A stretch of 64,000 nucleotides of DNA, from assembly GCA_029959865.1 (NCBI GenBank), contig JASCPE010000004.1, positions 62,001 to 126,000 of the forward strand, written 5' to 3'. The position numbers were made by a program, and so were the translations under genes. The notes under the pieces are model-generated. The model was not told the origin of the DNA. It searched no databases and worked only from the letters and a program-made list of their open reading frames with translations. Positions within the stretch are counted from its first letter, which is position 1. Each line of letters starts with the position of its first letter. Source of the stretch: Microbacteriaceae bacterium PS02070. GTDB taxonomy: Bacteria > Actinomycetota > Actinomycetes > Actinomycetales > Microbacteriaceae. Below are positions 51,813 to 61,501 of the stretch, piece by piece.

Positions 51813-52409
51813 GTGGCTGCCGCTTCTCAGTCGCCTCGTACCCAGTTGCGCGTCGGACGGCTCGTCAAGGCGCATGGCCTCAAGGGTGCGCTCAAACTCG
51901 AGCTCTATACCGACGATCCCGAGGGTCGCTTCACTCCCGGGGCACAGTTCACCCTCCAGGTGCCGGAGTCATCGCCCTGGCACGGAAAAACCGTCACCGT
52001 TCGTGAGTTCCGCTGGCTGAACTCGAATCCCGTTGTCTTTCTCGAGGGCGTGGATGATCGTAGCGACGCCGAATCGCTCGTGCGCGCGATCCTCTGGATC
52101 GACCAGGATGCGACGGAGACAGCTGAACCGGACGCCTGGTACGACCATCAGCTCGTGGGCCTCAGCGTCGTGCGTGACGGGGCCGAGGTCGGACGCGTTG
52201 TGCGGGTCGACCACCTTCCGGCGCAGGACCTTCTCGTCGTCCGCGTGCCCGCAGGGGGAGACGTCCTCGTGCCGTTCGTTCGCGCGATCGTTCCCGATGT
52301 CGACGTGGAGGCGGGCGTTGTGACCGTGACGCCGCCGACCGGTTTGTTCGAGGAGGACGAACCTGCTGCGGACGACTCGACGTCGGACGCCGCATCGCAG
52401 GAGGACTGA
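51813..52409 (+). CDS. rimM: ribosome maturation factor RimM
   Basis: This 198-residue protein assists 30S head assembly around S19. The N-terminal barrel opens with [28 protein letters not shown], and the C-terminal PRC-barrel contains [12 protein letters not shown]...[17 protein letters not shown]. An acidic tail ends the protein. The start is GTG, one base after the khpA stop, and trmD starts one base after its own stop. Confidence 0.95.
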   Translation: MAAASQSPRTQLRVGRLVKAHGLKGALKLELYTDDPEGRFTPGAQFTLQVPESSPWHGKTVTVREFRWLNSNPVVFLEGVDDRSDAESLVRAILWIDQDATETAEPDAWYDHQLVGLSVVRDGAEVGRVVRVDHLPAQDLLVVRVPAGGDVLVPFVRAIVPDVDVEAGVVTVTPPTGLFEEDEPAADDSTSDAASQED

Positions 52410-52410
52410 C

Positions 52411-53103
52411 GTGCGTATCGACGTGGTGTCGATCTTTCCCCCGTTCTTCGATGTCCTCGAGGTCTCCCTCGTCGGCAAGGCCCGCGCCAAGGGTCTGCTC
52501 GACATCCACGTTCACGATCTGCGCGCACATACGCATGACCGGCACCGAACCGTCGATGACACCCCGTACGGCGGGGGAGCGGGCATGGTGATGAAGCCGG
52601 AACCCTGGGGAGAGGCGCTCGACGCAATCGTTTCGCAGGCAGCTCCTGTCGCGCCGCCGACCTTCATTTTCCCCTCGCCCGCGGGAGAGCTGTTCACCCA
52701 GAGCACGGCGCGAGAGCTGTCCACGTGCCCGCACCTCATCTTCGGATGCGGACGCTACGAGGGCATCGACGAGCGTGTGTTCGAGTATGCGGGCACCCTC
52801 GGCGACGTGCGCATGATCAGCCTCGGCGACTACGTTCTCAACGGCGGGGAAGTGGCCTCGATGGCCATGATCGAGGCGATCTCCCGGCTGATCCCCGGCA
52901 TGGTCGGCAATCCTTCCAGCCTGCTCGAAGAGTCTCATGAAGACGGTCTGCTCGAGTACCCCTCGTACACGAAGCCCGCGTCGTGGCGTGGGCGAGACGT
53001 GCCCGACGTCCTGCTCAGTGGACATCACGGCCGCGTCGCGGAGTGGCGTCACGAGATGCAGCTCGAACGCACCCGGGAACGGCGCCCGGACCTTCTCGAT
53101 TGA
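52411..53103 (+). CDS. trmD: tRNA (guanine37-N1)-methyltransferase
   Basis: This 230-residue SPOUT methyltransferase uses SAM in a trefoil knot to methylate G37 next to the anticodon and prevent frameshifting. Motifs: [30 protein letters not shown] and [21 protein letters not shown]. The C-terminal domain [13 protein letters not shown] is complete. The start is GTG. Confidence 0.96.
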   Translation: MRIDVVSIFPPFFDVLEVSLVGKARAKGLLDIHVHDLRAHTHDRHRTVDDTPYGGGAGMVMKPEPWGEALDAIVSQAAPVAPPTFIFPSPAGELFTQSTARELSTCPHLIFGCGRYEGIDERVFEYAGTLGDVRMISLGDYVLNGGEVASMAMIEAISRLIPGMVGNPSSLLEESHEDGLLEYPSYTKPASWRGRDVPDVLLSGHHGRVAEWRHEMQLERTRERRPDLLD

Positions 53104-53196
53104 CCGGCGACACGTATCCGTTACGTCGAGGTAACCCCCTCGATGCTGCGGAACGCCAGACTAGGGTCGTACCGATCCCGAACCGGAAGGGCGTCC

Positions 53197-54630
53197 ATGC
53201 GTCGAGCCAAGATTGTCGCCACCCTCGGGCCGGCCACTGCTGAGTACGACACCGTCGCGGGGCTCGTCTCCGCCGGGATGGACGTCGCCCGCCTCAACCT
53301 CAGTCACGGCGACTATGTCGACCACGAGCAGACCTATGCCAACGTTCGACGGGCGAGCGACTCCACCGGGCATGCTGTCGGTGTCCTCGCTGATCTGCAG
53401 GGGCCGAAGATCCGGCTCGGACGCTTCACCGACGGCAAACATGTCCTGCAGCCGGGTGAGATCTTCACAATCACGGCCGAGGAGCTTCCCGGGACCAAGG
53501 ACATCGTCTCGACGACGTTTCCTCAACTCGTGAAGGATGTCGGCCCCGGCGACACGATTCTTGTGGACGACGGGCGAGTACGGCTGCGCGTGCTCGGCAC
53601 CGACGGCGTGCGCGTGCGCACCGAGGTGGTCGTCGGGGGAACCGTGTCCAACAACAAGGGCTTGAATCTCCCCGGTGTGGCGTTGTCCACCGAGGCGATG
53701 AGCGCGAAGGACGAGGCGGATCTGCGATGGGCGCTGCGGCTCGGCGTGGACATGGTCGCCCTGTCGTTCGTGCGCCATCCCAGTGACGCGTTGCGCGCAC
53801 GCGTGATCATGGCGGAGGAGGGGCGGCGTGTGCCGCTGTTCGCCAAGATCGAGAAGCCCGAAGCCGTCCTCCATCTTCAAGAGATCATCGACGCCTTCGA
53901 CGGTGTCATGATCGCGCGCGGTGATCTCGGGGTCGAGCTGCCCTTGGAAGCAGTCCCCATCGTGCAGAAGCAGGCGATCGAGCTCGCACGACGGTGGGCG
54001 AAACCCGTCATCGTCGCGACGCAGATGCTGGAGTCGATGATCGTGGCGCCGGTTCCGACGCGCGCCGAGACCAGCGACGTCGCAAATGCGGTGCTCGACG
54101 GCGCGGATGCCGTGATGCTCTCGGGCGAAACCAGCGTGGGCGCCCACCCCATCGCGGTCGTGGACACCATGGCGCGAATCATCGTGTCCACGGAGGAGCA
54201 CGGGCTGGAGCGCATCCCCCCGCTCGGGACCAAGCCGCGAACCCAGGGCGGCGCCCTGACCTTCGCTGCGGCCTCCATCGGCGAGTTCGTCGATGCGAAG
54301 TTCGTCTGTGTCTTCAGTCAATCCGGGGATTCCGCGCGCCGCATGTCGCGGCTGCGCCACCCCATCCCGATCATCACCTTCACAGACCTCCCCTCCACTC
54401 GCTCACGCAACGCCGTGCTGTGGGGAGTGGACACGTTCCTCGTGCGCCGGGCGCCGAATACCGACGATCTGATGCGCCTGGTCGACGAAGAGCTCATCGG
54501 CTCTGGTCTGTCCCAGCCGGGCGACAAGGTCGTCGTCACCGCCGGTGCACCCCCCGGTGTCGAGGGCTCGACCAACGATGTGCGTGTGCACACCGTCGGG
54601 ACGGGCGCAACCGAACTGCTCGAGCAGTAG
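53197..54630 (+). CDS. pyk: pyruvate kinase
   Basis: This 477-residue glycolytic enzyme converts PEP and ADP to pyruvate and ATP. Visible signatures: RRAKIVATLGPAT at the N terminus, the active-site IARGDLGVELPLEAVPIVQKQ and the ETSDVANAVLDGADAVMLSGETSVGAHP segment. The C-terminal domain is complete. ATG at 53197 has GGAAGG upstream; a TAGGGT box at 53162-53167 may be its -10 element. It converges on map. Confidence 0.96.
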   Translation: MRRAKIVATLGPATAEYDTVAGLVSAGMDVARLNLSHGDYVDHEQTYANVRRASDSTGHAVGVLADLQGPKIRLGRFTDGKHVLQPGEIFTITAEELPGTKDIVSTTFPQLVKDVGPGDTILVDDGRVRLRVLGTDGVRVRTEVVVGGTVSNNKGLNLPGVALSTEAMSAKDEADLRWALRLGVDMVALSFVRHPSDALRARVIMAEEGRRVPLFAKIEKPEAVLHLQEIIDAFDGVMIARGDLGVELPLEAVPIVQKQAIELARRWAKPVIVATQMLESMIVAPVPTRAETSDVANAVLDGADAVMLSGETSVGAHPIAVVDTMARIIVSTEEHGLERIPPLGTKPRTQGGALTFAAASIGEFVDAKFVCVFSQSGDSARRMSRLRHPIPIITFTDLPSTRSRNAVLWGVDTFLVRRAPNTDDLMRLVDEELIGSGLSQPGDKVVVTAGAPPGVEGSTNDVRVHTVGTGATELLEQ

Positions 54631-54634
54631 GACC

Positions 54635-55417
54635 TCAGTCCACGCCGAGGAAGGACCGGTCGGTGAGGATGATCGGACCGTCATCGGTCACGGCCACGGT
54701 GTGCTCGGAGTGCGCTCCCCGAGAGCCGTCTGCACTGCGCAACGTCCACCCGTCCTGATCGGTGTAGAGCTTGTCGGTCGTTTCCAACAGCCACGGTTCG
54801 AGCGCGACGACGAGACCGGGGCGCAGCGGGTAGCCTCTCCCGGGTTTGCCGTTGTTGGGAACGTGAGGGTCACCGTGCATGATCCGACCGACTCCGTGCC
54901 CGCCGAAGTCGGTGTTGATCGAGTACCCCTCGGCGAGCTCAACCTGCGCGATGGCGTGGGAGATGTCCCCGATGCGGCCCCCGACCTGAGCGGCGGCGAT
55001 CGCCGCGTCCAGCGCTCGCTCGGTGGTGTCGATGAGCGCCAGATCTTCGTCCCGCGGCGTGCCCACGATGAAGGACACCGCAGAGTCCGCGACCCAGCCA
55101 TTGACCGAGACCGCGAAATCGAGCGAGACGAGATCGCCGTCGCGCAGGACGTAATCGTGGGGGAGACCGTGCAGTACCGCGTCGTTGATCGAGGTGCAGA
55201 TGACCTTGCCGAAGGGGCTGGCGCCGAAGGACGGGTGGTAGTCGATGTAGCACGACGTGGCCCCGGCGCGCCGGATCATCTCGTGTGCGCGTGCGTCGAT
55301 GGACAGGAGATTCGTCCCGACTTTGGTCTCGTCACGCAGCGTTGTGAGAACCTCCGCCACGAACCGGCCGGCCGGTCGCATCTCCTCGATCTCAGCGGGA
55401 GTGCGCAGCTCGATCAT
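54635..55417 (-). CDS. map: methionine aminopeptidase type I
   Basis: This 260-residue metalloprotease removes the initiator methionine. The metal ligands are recognisable in SLDFAVSVNGWVADSAVSF (Asp pair), GHGVGRIMHGDPHVPN (His) and VVALEPWLL and HSEHTVAV (Glu ligands). The N-terminal IELRTPAEIEEMRPAGR is typical of the short type. ATG at 55417 has AAAGGA upstream. The gene ends four bases from pyk on the other strand. Confidence 0.95.
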   Translation of the reverse strand: MIELRTPAEIEEMRPAGRFVAEVLTTLRDETKVGTNLLSIDARAHEMIRRAGATSCYIDYHPSFGASPFGKVICTSINDAVLHGLPHDYVLRDGDLVSLDFAVSVNGWVADSAVSFIVGTPRDEDLALIDTTERALDAAIAAAQVGGRIGDISHAIAQVELAEGYSINTDFGGHGVGRIMHGDPHVPNNGKPGRGYPLRPGLVVALEPWLLETTDKLYTDQDGWTLRSADGSRGAHSEHTVAVTDDGPIILTDRSFLGVD

Positions 55418-55456
55418 TGTGATCCTTTCGTCAGCTTCCATCTTGCCTGACCGGCG

Positions 55457-55462
55457 TAGCAT
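55457..55462 (+). promoter_or_regulatory. -10 box of a leaderless promoter
   Basis: TAGCAT ends seven bases before the ATG at 55470. Confidence 0.5.
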
Positions 55463-55469
55463 CGAGGTC

Positions 55470-55958
55470 ATGGCTATCCGGCGGGCGTTCTTCTACTGGC
55501 TTTTCCCAGCGGCGTTCGTGCTGCCGGTGTGGATCCTCATCGGGTGGGGCGTGTTCCAGGCGAACGGATGGGCGCTGCTGTGGGTGCTGTTCATCGCCAT
55601 GCCAGCCGTTTTCATCGGACAGCTCGCCCTCGCCATCCTCATTCGCGCCCGAGGAACGGTCCGCACGGCGCGGGCGGTGGCGTGGCGTGATGTCGCGGCA
55701 GTGGGGGTGTGGCATGCGCTCGTCGTTCTCGTGGGGCTGTTCAACCGGGCCTGGTTCTGGGTAGCGCTCATCGCGGCGATCGTCGCTTTCGGTGTTGCGC
55801 TATGGCTGACCCTGCGCGCGCTGTGGAACGAGGCGAACCCCGTGTCGCAGTTCGTGCGCAACCTCGAGAGCTATGCGCAGGTGCCCGGAGCCGGTGACGC
55901 TCCGGCCTCCTCGGCGCAGGAGAAGATCATCATCGTCGAAGAGCGCCCGCGCTCTTAG
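55470..55958 (+). CDS. small four-to-five-helix membrane protein
   Basis: This 162-residue protein has about four to five hydrophobic helices (FFYWLFPAAFVLPVWILIGWGVF, ALLWVLFIAMPAVFIGQLALAIL, VAAVGVWHALVVLVGLF, AWFWVALIAAIVAFGVALWL) and a soluble C-terminal tail ending in EKIIIVEERPRS. The function is unknown; similar proteins recur between map and rplS in this family of bacteria. It is divergent from map. Confidence 0.75.
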   Translation: MAIRRAFFYWLFPAAFVLPVWILIGWGVFQANGWALLWVLFIAMPAVFIGQLALAILIRARGTVRTARAVAWRDVAAVGVWHALVVLVGLFNRAWFWVALIAAIVAFGVALWLTLRALWNEANPVSQFVRNLESYAQVPGAGDAPASSAQEKIIIVEERPRS

Positions 55959-55967
55959 CACGGTGGT

Positions 55968-55995
55968 TTGTCTGCGCGGCTGCGTCTGGCATAAT
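55968..55995 (+). promoter_or_regulatory. promoter of rplS
   Basis: TTGTCT (55968-55973) and CATAAT (55990-55995) are 16 bp apart. The resulting leader of about 130 bases before rplS could hold a ribosomal-protein control element, but I cannot identify one. Confidence 0.6.
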
Positions 55996-56129
55996 GGAAC
56001 CTTGTGCCCTGACAGCTCTGCTTCGGGGGAGTGGATGTCAGATTCAGCGACGTCCAGAGGGCGCACGACCTCTTATCCTTTCCTTTTTCTTGCGCATTCG
56101 ACCTGAAGCGGATGCAGGAAGTGACGATC

Positions 56130-56477
56130 ATGCAGATCCTCGACTCCGTCGACGCAGCATCGCTGCGTAGCGACATCCCCGTTTTCTACCCCGGCGACAC
56201 CGTCAAGGTGCACGTGAACATCACCGAGGGAAACCGTTCCCGTATCCAGGTCTTCCAGGGCGCGGTCATCGGCCGCCAGGGTGATGGCGTTCGCGAGACC
56301 TTCACCGTTCGCAAGGTCAGCTTCGGTGTGGGCGTGGAGCGTACCTTCCCCGTGCACAGCCCCGTGATCGACCACATCGAGGTCGTCACCCGCGGTGACG
56401 TCCGTCGCGCCAAGCTCTACTACCTCCGCGAGCTTCGCGGCAAGAAGGCGAAGATCCGCGAGAAGCGCGAGCACTGA
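56130..56477 (+). CDS. rplS: 50S ribosomal protein L19
   Basis: This 115-residue protein of the subunit interface has the typical [35 protein letters not shown] and [45 protein letters not shown] sequence. ATG at 56130 has AGGAAG upstream. A strong terminator follows. Confidence 0.97.
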   Translation: MQILDSVDAASLRSDIPVFYPGDTVKVHVNITEGNRSRIQVFQGAVIGRQGDGVRETFTVRKVSFGVGVERTFPVHSPVIDHIEVVTRGDVRRAKLYYLRELRGKKAKIREKREH

Positions 56478-56490
56478 GTCTTCCGCCGCA

Positions 56491-56520
56491 CGAACGCCCC
56501 GGATACGTCCGGGGCGTTCG
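56491..56520 (+). terminator. terminator of rplS
   Basis: A perfect 13-bp stem (CGAACGCCCCGGA 56491-56503 with its complement 56508-56520) closes a TACG tetraloop and is followed by TCGGTTT. Confidence 0.85.
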
Positions 56521-56592
56521 TCGGTTTCGGGTCCTCTCGTGTGCGACCCTTGAGGGGGCCGATCCCGCCGTGCCCAGATGACGAAGGAACCC

Positions 56593-57333
56593 ATGAGTTC
56601 GCAGGAAACTGCTGTCGCGGATGCGCCGAGACGGCCCCCGTCCCGGTCGCGGCGTGTGTGGCTGACGGTCCGCGACCTGCTGATCATCATCGTGATCGCG
56701 GCCATCGTGTCGATGCTGATCAAGACGTTCGTCGTGCGTTCGTTCTATATCCCGTCCGGTTCGATGGAGCAGACACTCCAGGTGCAAGATCGCATCCTCG
56801 TCGATGAACTCACCCCCCGCTTCACCGGCTACGACCACGGCGACGTCGTCGTCTTCCGTGACCCGGGTGGCTGGCTCCCCGTGACGATCCAGCCGGAGCA
56901 GCCGCCGCTGGTCGCTGCCATGGACTGGGTCCTTTCTCTTGTCGGTTTGTCCGCTTCGGACAGCAAAGACCATCTCATCAAGCGGATCGTCGGGCTTCCA
57001 GGCGATCACGTCGTGTGCTGCAACGCGATGGGACAAACGGAGATCAATGGCGTTCCGATCGACGAGACGGTCTATCTGGACCTCGCCACGGGACAGACTG
57101 CCCCGCGCGAGGTGGCATACGACGTCACCGTCCCTGACGACGCGCTCTGGGTACTCGGGGATAATCGCGATTCCTCACGTGATTCGCGGTACAACACAGA
57201 GCAGCCCGGAGGCGGTTTCGTTCCGATCGACAACGTGGTGGGACGCGCGTTCCTGATCACGTGGCCGTTCGGCCGCTTTGGGACGATCGATGGACATCAC
57301 GAAGTCTTCCAAGGAGTGCCGGAGCCGCAATGA
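56593..57333 (+). CDS. lepB: type I signal peptidase
   Basis: This 246-residue membrane-bound serine protease removes signal peptides from exported proteins. One N-terminal helix (LLIIIVIAAIVSMLIKTFV) anchors it. The catalytic Ser is in PSGSMEQTL, the catalytic Lys in LIKRIVGLPGD, and the family box GDNRDSSRDSR follows. I choose ATG 56593 (GAAGGA upstream) over an ATG at 56578. It overlaps rnhB by four bases. Confidence 0.95.
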   Translation: MSSQETAVADAPRRPPSRSRRVWLTVRDLLIIIVIAAIVSMLIKTFVVRSFYIPSGSMEQTLQVQDRILVDELTPRFTGYDHGDVVVFRDPGGWLPVTIQPEQPPLVAAMDWVLSLVGLSASDSKDHLIKRIVGLPGDHVVCCNAMGQTEINGVPIDETVYLDLATGQTAPREVAYDVTVPDDALWVLGDNRDSSRDSRYNTEQPGGGFVPIDNVVGRAFLITWPFGRFGTIDGHHEVFQGVPEPQ

Positions 57334-57983
57334 CAGTGGTCGCGCCCAAGCTCACCCTCGAGCGGCGCCTGTTGCGTGAGTGCGATGTGCTGATCGCGCT
57401 GGACGAGGTGGGGCGTGGCGCGTTGGCCGGACCGGTCGCGGTCGGTGCAGTCGCGATAGATCTTCCCCGTGCTCGGAAGCGAGTACCCGAGGGTCTGCGC
57501 GACTCCAAGTTGGTGCCGCCGGGGCGCCGAGGGGCGGTCGCCGAACGCGCGCGTGCCTGGGTCAGCACCTCAGCGGTCGGTTGGGCTTCCGCGCAAGAGA
57601 TTGACAGCATCGGGATCATGCGTGCGCTCGGTATCGCCGCGACCCGAGCGATCACCGAGCTCGATGTCATCGACCCGGCTGCAGCGGTCATCCTGCTGGA
57701 CGGAAACTACGACTACGTCTCGCCCGTCTCGTCGCAGCCCTTGCAGATTCGACCGGTGATTCGGGCCGACCGGGATTGCGCGAGCGCGGCAGCGGCATCC
57801 GTGATCGCCAAGGTCGCGCGGGACGCTCTCATGACCTCACTGCACGACGAGGCGCCGCAGTACAACTGGGCGCACAACAAGGGCTACGCCAGCCCGACCC
57901 ATCGCGACGCCATCGCGGAGCACGGGCTGAGTCGCCACCACCGTCACTCGTGGGCGATCGCGGCTGCGCCGACGCTGTTCTGA
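57330..57983 (+). CDS. rnhB: ribonuclease HII
   Basis: This 217-residue endonuclease removes ribonucleotides from DNA. The first catalytic pair is in ALDEVGRGALAGPV, the third Asp in IRADRDCASAAAASVIAKVARD, and the HNKGYASPTHRDAIAEHG C-terminal motif is present. The ATG overlaps the lepB stop (ATGA). It converges on the DUF2469 gene. Confidence 0.95.
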   Translation: MTVVAPKLTLERRLLRECDVLIALDEVGRGALAGPVAVGAVAIDLPRARKRVPEGLRDSKLVPPGRRGAVAERARAWVSTSAVGWASAQEIDSIGIMRALGIAATRAITELDVIDPAAAVILLDGNYDYVSPVSSQPLQIRPVIRADRDCASAAAASVIAKVARDALMTSLHDEAPQYNWAHNKGYASPTHRDAIAEHGLSRHHRHSWAIAAAPTLF

Positions 57984-57987
57984 CGCG

Positions 57988-58311
57988 TCAGCGATCGAGC
58001 GAGAGCTCGTCCGGGAGCTCGAAGTCGCGCTTGCCGATCTCCTCGACGTTGACATCCTTGAACGTGAGGACGCGGACGCTCTTGACGAATCGGTCGGCTC
58101 GGTAGATGTCCCACACCCAGACGTCGGACATCGTCAGCTCGAAGTAGAAATCGTGCTCGGTGTCGCGGCGGAGAACCGAGACCTCGTTGGCGAGGTAGAA
58201 GCGTCGCTCTGTCTCCACCACGTAGGCGAATTGGGATACGACGTCGCGGTACTCCTTGAACAGAGCCAGCTCCAGCTCGCGGTCGTAGTCCTCGAATACT
58301 TCGTCGTCCAT
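57988..58311 (-). CDS. DUF2469 protein
   Basis: This 107-residue acidic protein is conserved across actinobacteria next to rnhB. It opens with a DEVFEDYDRELELALFKEYRDVVSQFAYVVETERRFYLAN segment and has the characteristic DVWVWDIYRADRFVKSVRVLTFKDVN. The function is unknown. TAGGAT lies nine bases before its ATG with GGGAG between, so it has a very short leader. Confidence 0.9.
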   Translation of the reverse strand: MDDEVFEDYDRELELALFKEYRDVVSQFAYVVETERRFYLANEVSVLRRDTEHDFYFELTMSDVWVWDIYRADRFVKSVRVLTFKDVNVEEIGKRDFELPDELSLDR

Positions 58312-58455
58312 GGTGCTCCCATCCTACGGGCGCGACGCGCTCCTGGTGGCGTGGCGGCCGGGCCCGTTCCGGGCGCGGGGATGTGGACAACCCCGTTGTA
58401 CCCACCGTCGCCTCGATCTGCCCAGGCCGTCGCTCGGGTCGGGGAGGGTGAGGGA

Positions 58456-58818
58456 ATGCGAGCAAAGGACTATCTCGGCCGAGCGGGAGAAGAGCGCGCT
58501 GCGTCGTACTTAGAAGGCGCGGGTTTTCGTCTCCTCGCGCGCAACTGGCGGTGCACGCTCGGGGAGATCGACATCGTCGCGTCCCAGCGCTCGGTTCTGG
58601 CTGTCGTCGAGGTCAAGACCCGGCGCAGCGAACTGTTCGGTCACCCGTTCGAAGCGCTGACCGATGCGAAACGGCGTCGGCTGTGGCGTCTTGCCTCACA
58701 CTGGGCGCACGTCTACCCGCACACCGTGCGCGGCCGCACCCTCACGGTCCAGGCGATCGCACTCACCGGTCCCGACCCGCGGAACGCGCTCTTGGAGCAC
58801 TTGGAGGATGTGCGATGA
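58456..58818 (+). CDS. yraN: UPF0102 (YraN-family) endonuclease-like protein
   Basis: This 120-residue protein has a restriction-endonuclease-like fold: GRAGEERAASYLEGAGFRLLARNWR, then the metal-site motif GEIDIVASQRSVLAVVEVKTRR (E-x-D...E-x-K). YraN proteins often sit beside comM and dprA and are presumed to act on DNA. ATG at 58456 follows GAGGGTGAGGG. It overlaps comM by four bases. Confidence 0.9.
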   Translation: MRAKDYLGRAGEERAASYLEGAGFRLLARNWRCTLGEIDIVASQRSVLAVVEVKTRRSELFGHPFEALTDAKRRRLWRLASHWAHVYPHTVRGRTLTVQAIALTGPDPRNALLEHLEDVR

Positions 58819-60350
58819 CGATCGCACGCACCTGGGCGGTCGCGCTTCAGGGCCTGACCGGGGACATCGTCGAGGTCGAGGCCGACCTTTCCGCTCAGAC
58901 ACCGCAGTTCCGCATCATCGGCTTGGCGGATAAGGCAATCAGTGAAGCTCACCAGCGCGTGCACAACGCGTGTGCAAACAGCGAGCTCTCGCTCCCACGG
59001 CGGCGCATCACCGTCAACCTGTCTCCGGCAGCGCTTCCGAAGCAGGGATCTGGTTTCGACGTGGCGATCGCTGTGGCTGCCCTCGCAACCGAACAGGCGT
59101 TCTCTGATCAATCGCTGCGCGAGACAGTTCATATCGGCGAGCTGGGACTCGACGGCCGGCTGCGCCCGGTCGCGGGTGTTCTTCCCGCGACCGTCGCGGC
59201 GGCGCGCGCGGGCTTTGCGCGGATTGTCGTTCCCTATGCCAACCGCGAGGAGGCATTGCTCGTCGGGGGCATCGATGTGGTCGCTGCCGTCTGTCTGCGT
59301 GATGTCGCCCGTGCCCACGGACTCGAGCTCGACCCGATCGCGGGGCCCGATGACCTCCCTCCGGTGGAGCGATCCGACGGGGTGGCGACGACACCGCCGG
59401 TGCGCGAACTGAGCGACGTGATCGGACAGCGGGAGGCCGTGGAGGCGCTCGTGGTCGCTGCCGCCGGAGGGCACCATCTGCTGATGACAGGGCCGCCGGG
59501 CGCGGGAAAGACGATGCTTGCCGAGCGCCTCCCCGGCATTCTTCCCCCTTTGGACGAAAGACGGGCCGTGGAGGTCGCGTGCGTGAGGTCACTGGCGGGG
59601 GAGACGGTGACGCGCCTGACGCGCACACCTCCCTTTGAGGCGCCGCACCACACGGCCAGCACGGTGGCGCTGATCGGCGGAGGCTCACGGACGGTGCGCC
59701 CGGGAGCCATTGCCCGAGCGAGTCACGGCGTGCTGTTTCTGGATGAGGCGGCGGAGTTCGCTTCGCACGCGCTGGACAGTCTTCGACAGCCCCTGGAGAA
59801 CGGAACGATCACGATCCACCGCGCCGGGTTTCGCGCACAGTTCCCCGCGCGATTCCAACTGGTGCTGGCGACCAACCCGTGCCCCTGCGGGCACTACGGC
59901 GTGATGGGGAGCGAGTGTGCGTGCCCGTCGCTGGCCATCCGGCGTTACCTGTCGAAGCTGAGCGGCCCGCTTGTAGACCGGGTCGACATTGAAGTCGCGG
60001 TCCAACGAGTGTCGGTGGGCGCGCTCGCTTCTGGCCCGGCGATGTCCTCAGCCGATGCTCGGGCTGCGGTTGCTCAGGCGCAGGAGCGCGCCGGGCACCG
60101 ATTACGGCAGACAGAGTGGGCTCGCAATGCAGAGGTCGGGGGATCGTGGCTGCGTTCCGGGCCGCACGCGCCCGAACCGGCAGTTCGCCGGCCGCTGGAC
60201 GCGGCGCTCGGGCGCGGAGCTCTCTCGCTGCGCGGATACGACCGCACGCTTCGCGTTGCATGGACCCTTGCTGACCTCGCGGGACATGAGCGACTCACCA
60301 CGGAGGACATCGGCGGCGCGCTCACACTGAAACGGAGGGCAGCTGCATGA
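58815..60350 (+). CDS. comM: YifB/ComM-family AAA ATPase (Mg-chelatase-like)
   Basis: This 511-residue protein has an N-terminal Lon-protease-like fold (about 1-170), an AAA+ core with Walker A GPPGAGKTM, Walker B GVLFLDEAAEF and the CPCGHYG cysteine segment, and a C-terminal Mg-chelatase extension. ComM is a hexameric helicase that promotes branch migration during natural transformation. It lies between yraN and dprA with four-base overlaps on both sides. Confidence 0.94.
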   Translation: MTIARTWAVALQGLTGDIVEVEADLSAQTPQFRIIGLADKAISEAHQRVHNACANSELSLPRRRITVNLSPAALPKQGSGFDVAIAVAALATEQAFSDQSLRETVHIGELGLDGRLRPVAGVLPATVAAARAGFARIVVPYANREEALLVGGIDVVAAVCLRDVARAHGLELDPIAGPDDLPPVERSDGVATTPPVRELSDVIGQREAVEALVVAAAGGHHLLMTGPPGAGKTMLAERLPGILPPLDERRAVEVACVRSLAGETVTRLTRTPPFEAPHHTASTVALIGGGSRTVRPGAIARASHGVLFLDEAAEFASHALDSLRQPLENGTITIHRAGFRAQFPARFQLVLATNPCPCGHYGVMGSECACPSLAIRRYLSKLSGPLVDRVDIEVAVQRVSVGALASGPAMSSADARAAVAQAQERAGHRLRQTEWARNAEVGGSWLRSGPHAPEPAVRRPLDAALGRGALSLRGYDRTLRVAWTLADLAGHERLTTEDIGGALTLKRRAAA

Positions 60351-61501
60351 GTGGCTCGGAGGTTCGTCGTGCACGCGACGCAATGCAGGGCCTGTTGTCC
60401 GAGTGGACGCTCGATGACGATGGAGCTGTCGTAGACGCGTACGCACGTGCAGTGTGGTCCGCGATCGCGGAACCGGGTGATGTCGACGCGAGCCGCGCGA
60501 TCGGCCGATATGGGGCATGGTCGGCACTCTGCCGGGTACGAGACGCTGATCCGGACGATGTCGCGGAGCGCCGGGCCTTTGCCCGGTGGCGGGGGAGGAT
60601 GCCCGGCGCCGAAGGCGGGCTTGATCGTGCCAGACGCGCCGGTGTCCGACTGACGCTCCCCGGAGACGTCGCGTGGCCCGGGCGGGTGGACGACCTTGGT
60701 GAGACGGCGCCGTACTGCCTGTGGGTGCGCGGAGCTCCGCACCTGCTCGCGTGGCCGGGGGCGCTGGTCGCGATCGTCGGTGCTCGCGCGGCGACGGCAT
60801 ACGGTGAGCACGTTGCCACCGAGGTGGCCGCGGAGCTGTCTTCGCAGGGCGTCGGCATCGTCTCGGGGGCGGCCTACGGCATCGACGGTATGGCGCACCG
60901 GGCAAGTCTGGCGGCGGGAGGATTCACCATCGCGGTCCTCGCTGGCGGCGTCGATCAGGACTACCCCTCGGGTCACCGCGATCTTCTTGCGCGCATCGAG
61001 GCGGTGGGTCTGATCGTGAGCGATGTCCCGTGCGGCGCCTCACCCACCAAACATCGATTCCTTGCGCGCAACCGACTCATCGCGGCGCTGTCGGATGCGA
61101 CCGTCGTGGTTGAGGCCGGCTGGCGGTCGGGGTCGCTCAACACCGCGAATCACGCGGCCACGATGGGCAGACCGGTCGGCGCTGTTCCTGGACCGATCAC
61201 CTCTGCGTCGTCCGTCGGGTGCCATCGGCTCCTTCGGGAGTACGCCGCGCAGTGCATCACCGGTGCCTCCGATGTGCTCGAGCTGATCGGTCGGGACGGC
61301 GGGTCTGCGGCCGCCGTAGAACAGGAGGATGCCGTGACGCGTCGCATCCGGAGAGCGCTGGACACAGCGCGGTGGCGGACCCTGGAAGAACTGGCCGCAG
61401 AGGGGGCGTGTGACCTGCGCCGCGCGGACGCGTGCCTCGCACTGATCGAACTGGGAGGTGATGCCGAGCGCGGACCGCGCGGGTGGCGCGCCCTCCGGTG
61501 A
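60347..61501 (+). CDS. dprA: DNA-processing protein DprA
   Basis: This 384-residue protein loads RecA onto incoming single-stranded DNA. The Rossmann core is seen in VAIVGARAATAYGEHVA, GGVDQDYPSGHRDLL, HRFLARNRLIAALSDATVVVEAGWRSGSLNTANHAA and GAVPGPITSASSVG. A C-terminal winged helix (ALDTARWRTLEELAAEGACDL) is present. Together with yraN and comM it forms one operon; no other competence genes lie in the window. Confidence 0.95.
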   Translation: MSGSEVRRARDAMQGLLSEWTLDDDGAVVDAYARAVWSAIAEPGDVDASRAIGRYGAWSALCRVRDADPDDVAERRAFARWRGRMPGAEGGLDRARRAGVRLTLPGDVAWPGRVDDLGETAPYCLWVRGAPHLLAWPGALVAIVGARAATAYGEHVATEVAAELSSQGVGIVSGAAYGIDGMAHRASLAAGGFTIAVLAGGVDQDYPSGHRDLLARIEAVGLIVSDVPCGASPTKHRFLARNRLIAALSDATVVVEAGWRSGSLNTANHAATMGRPVGAVPGPITSASSVGCHRLLREYAAQCITGASDVLELIGRDGGSAAAVEQEDAVTRRIRRALDTARWRTLEELAAEGACDLRRADACLALIELGGDAERGPRGWRALR

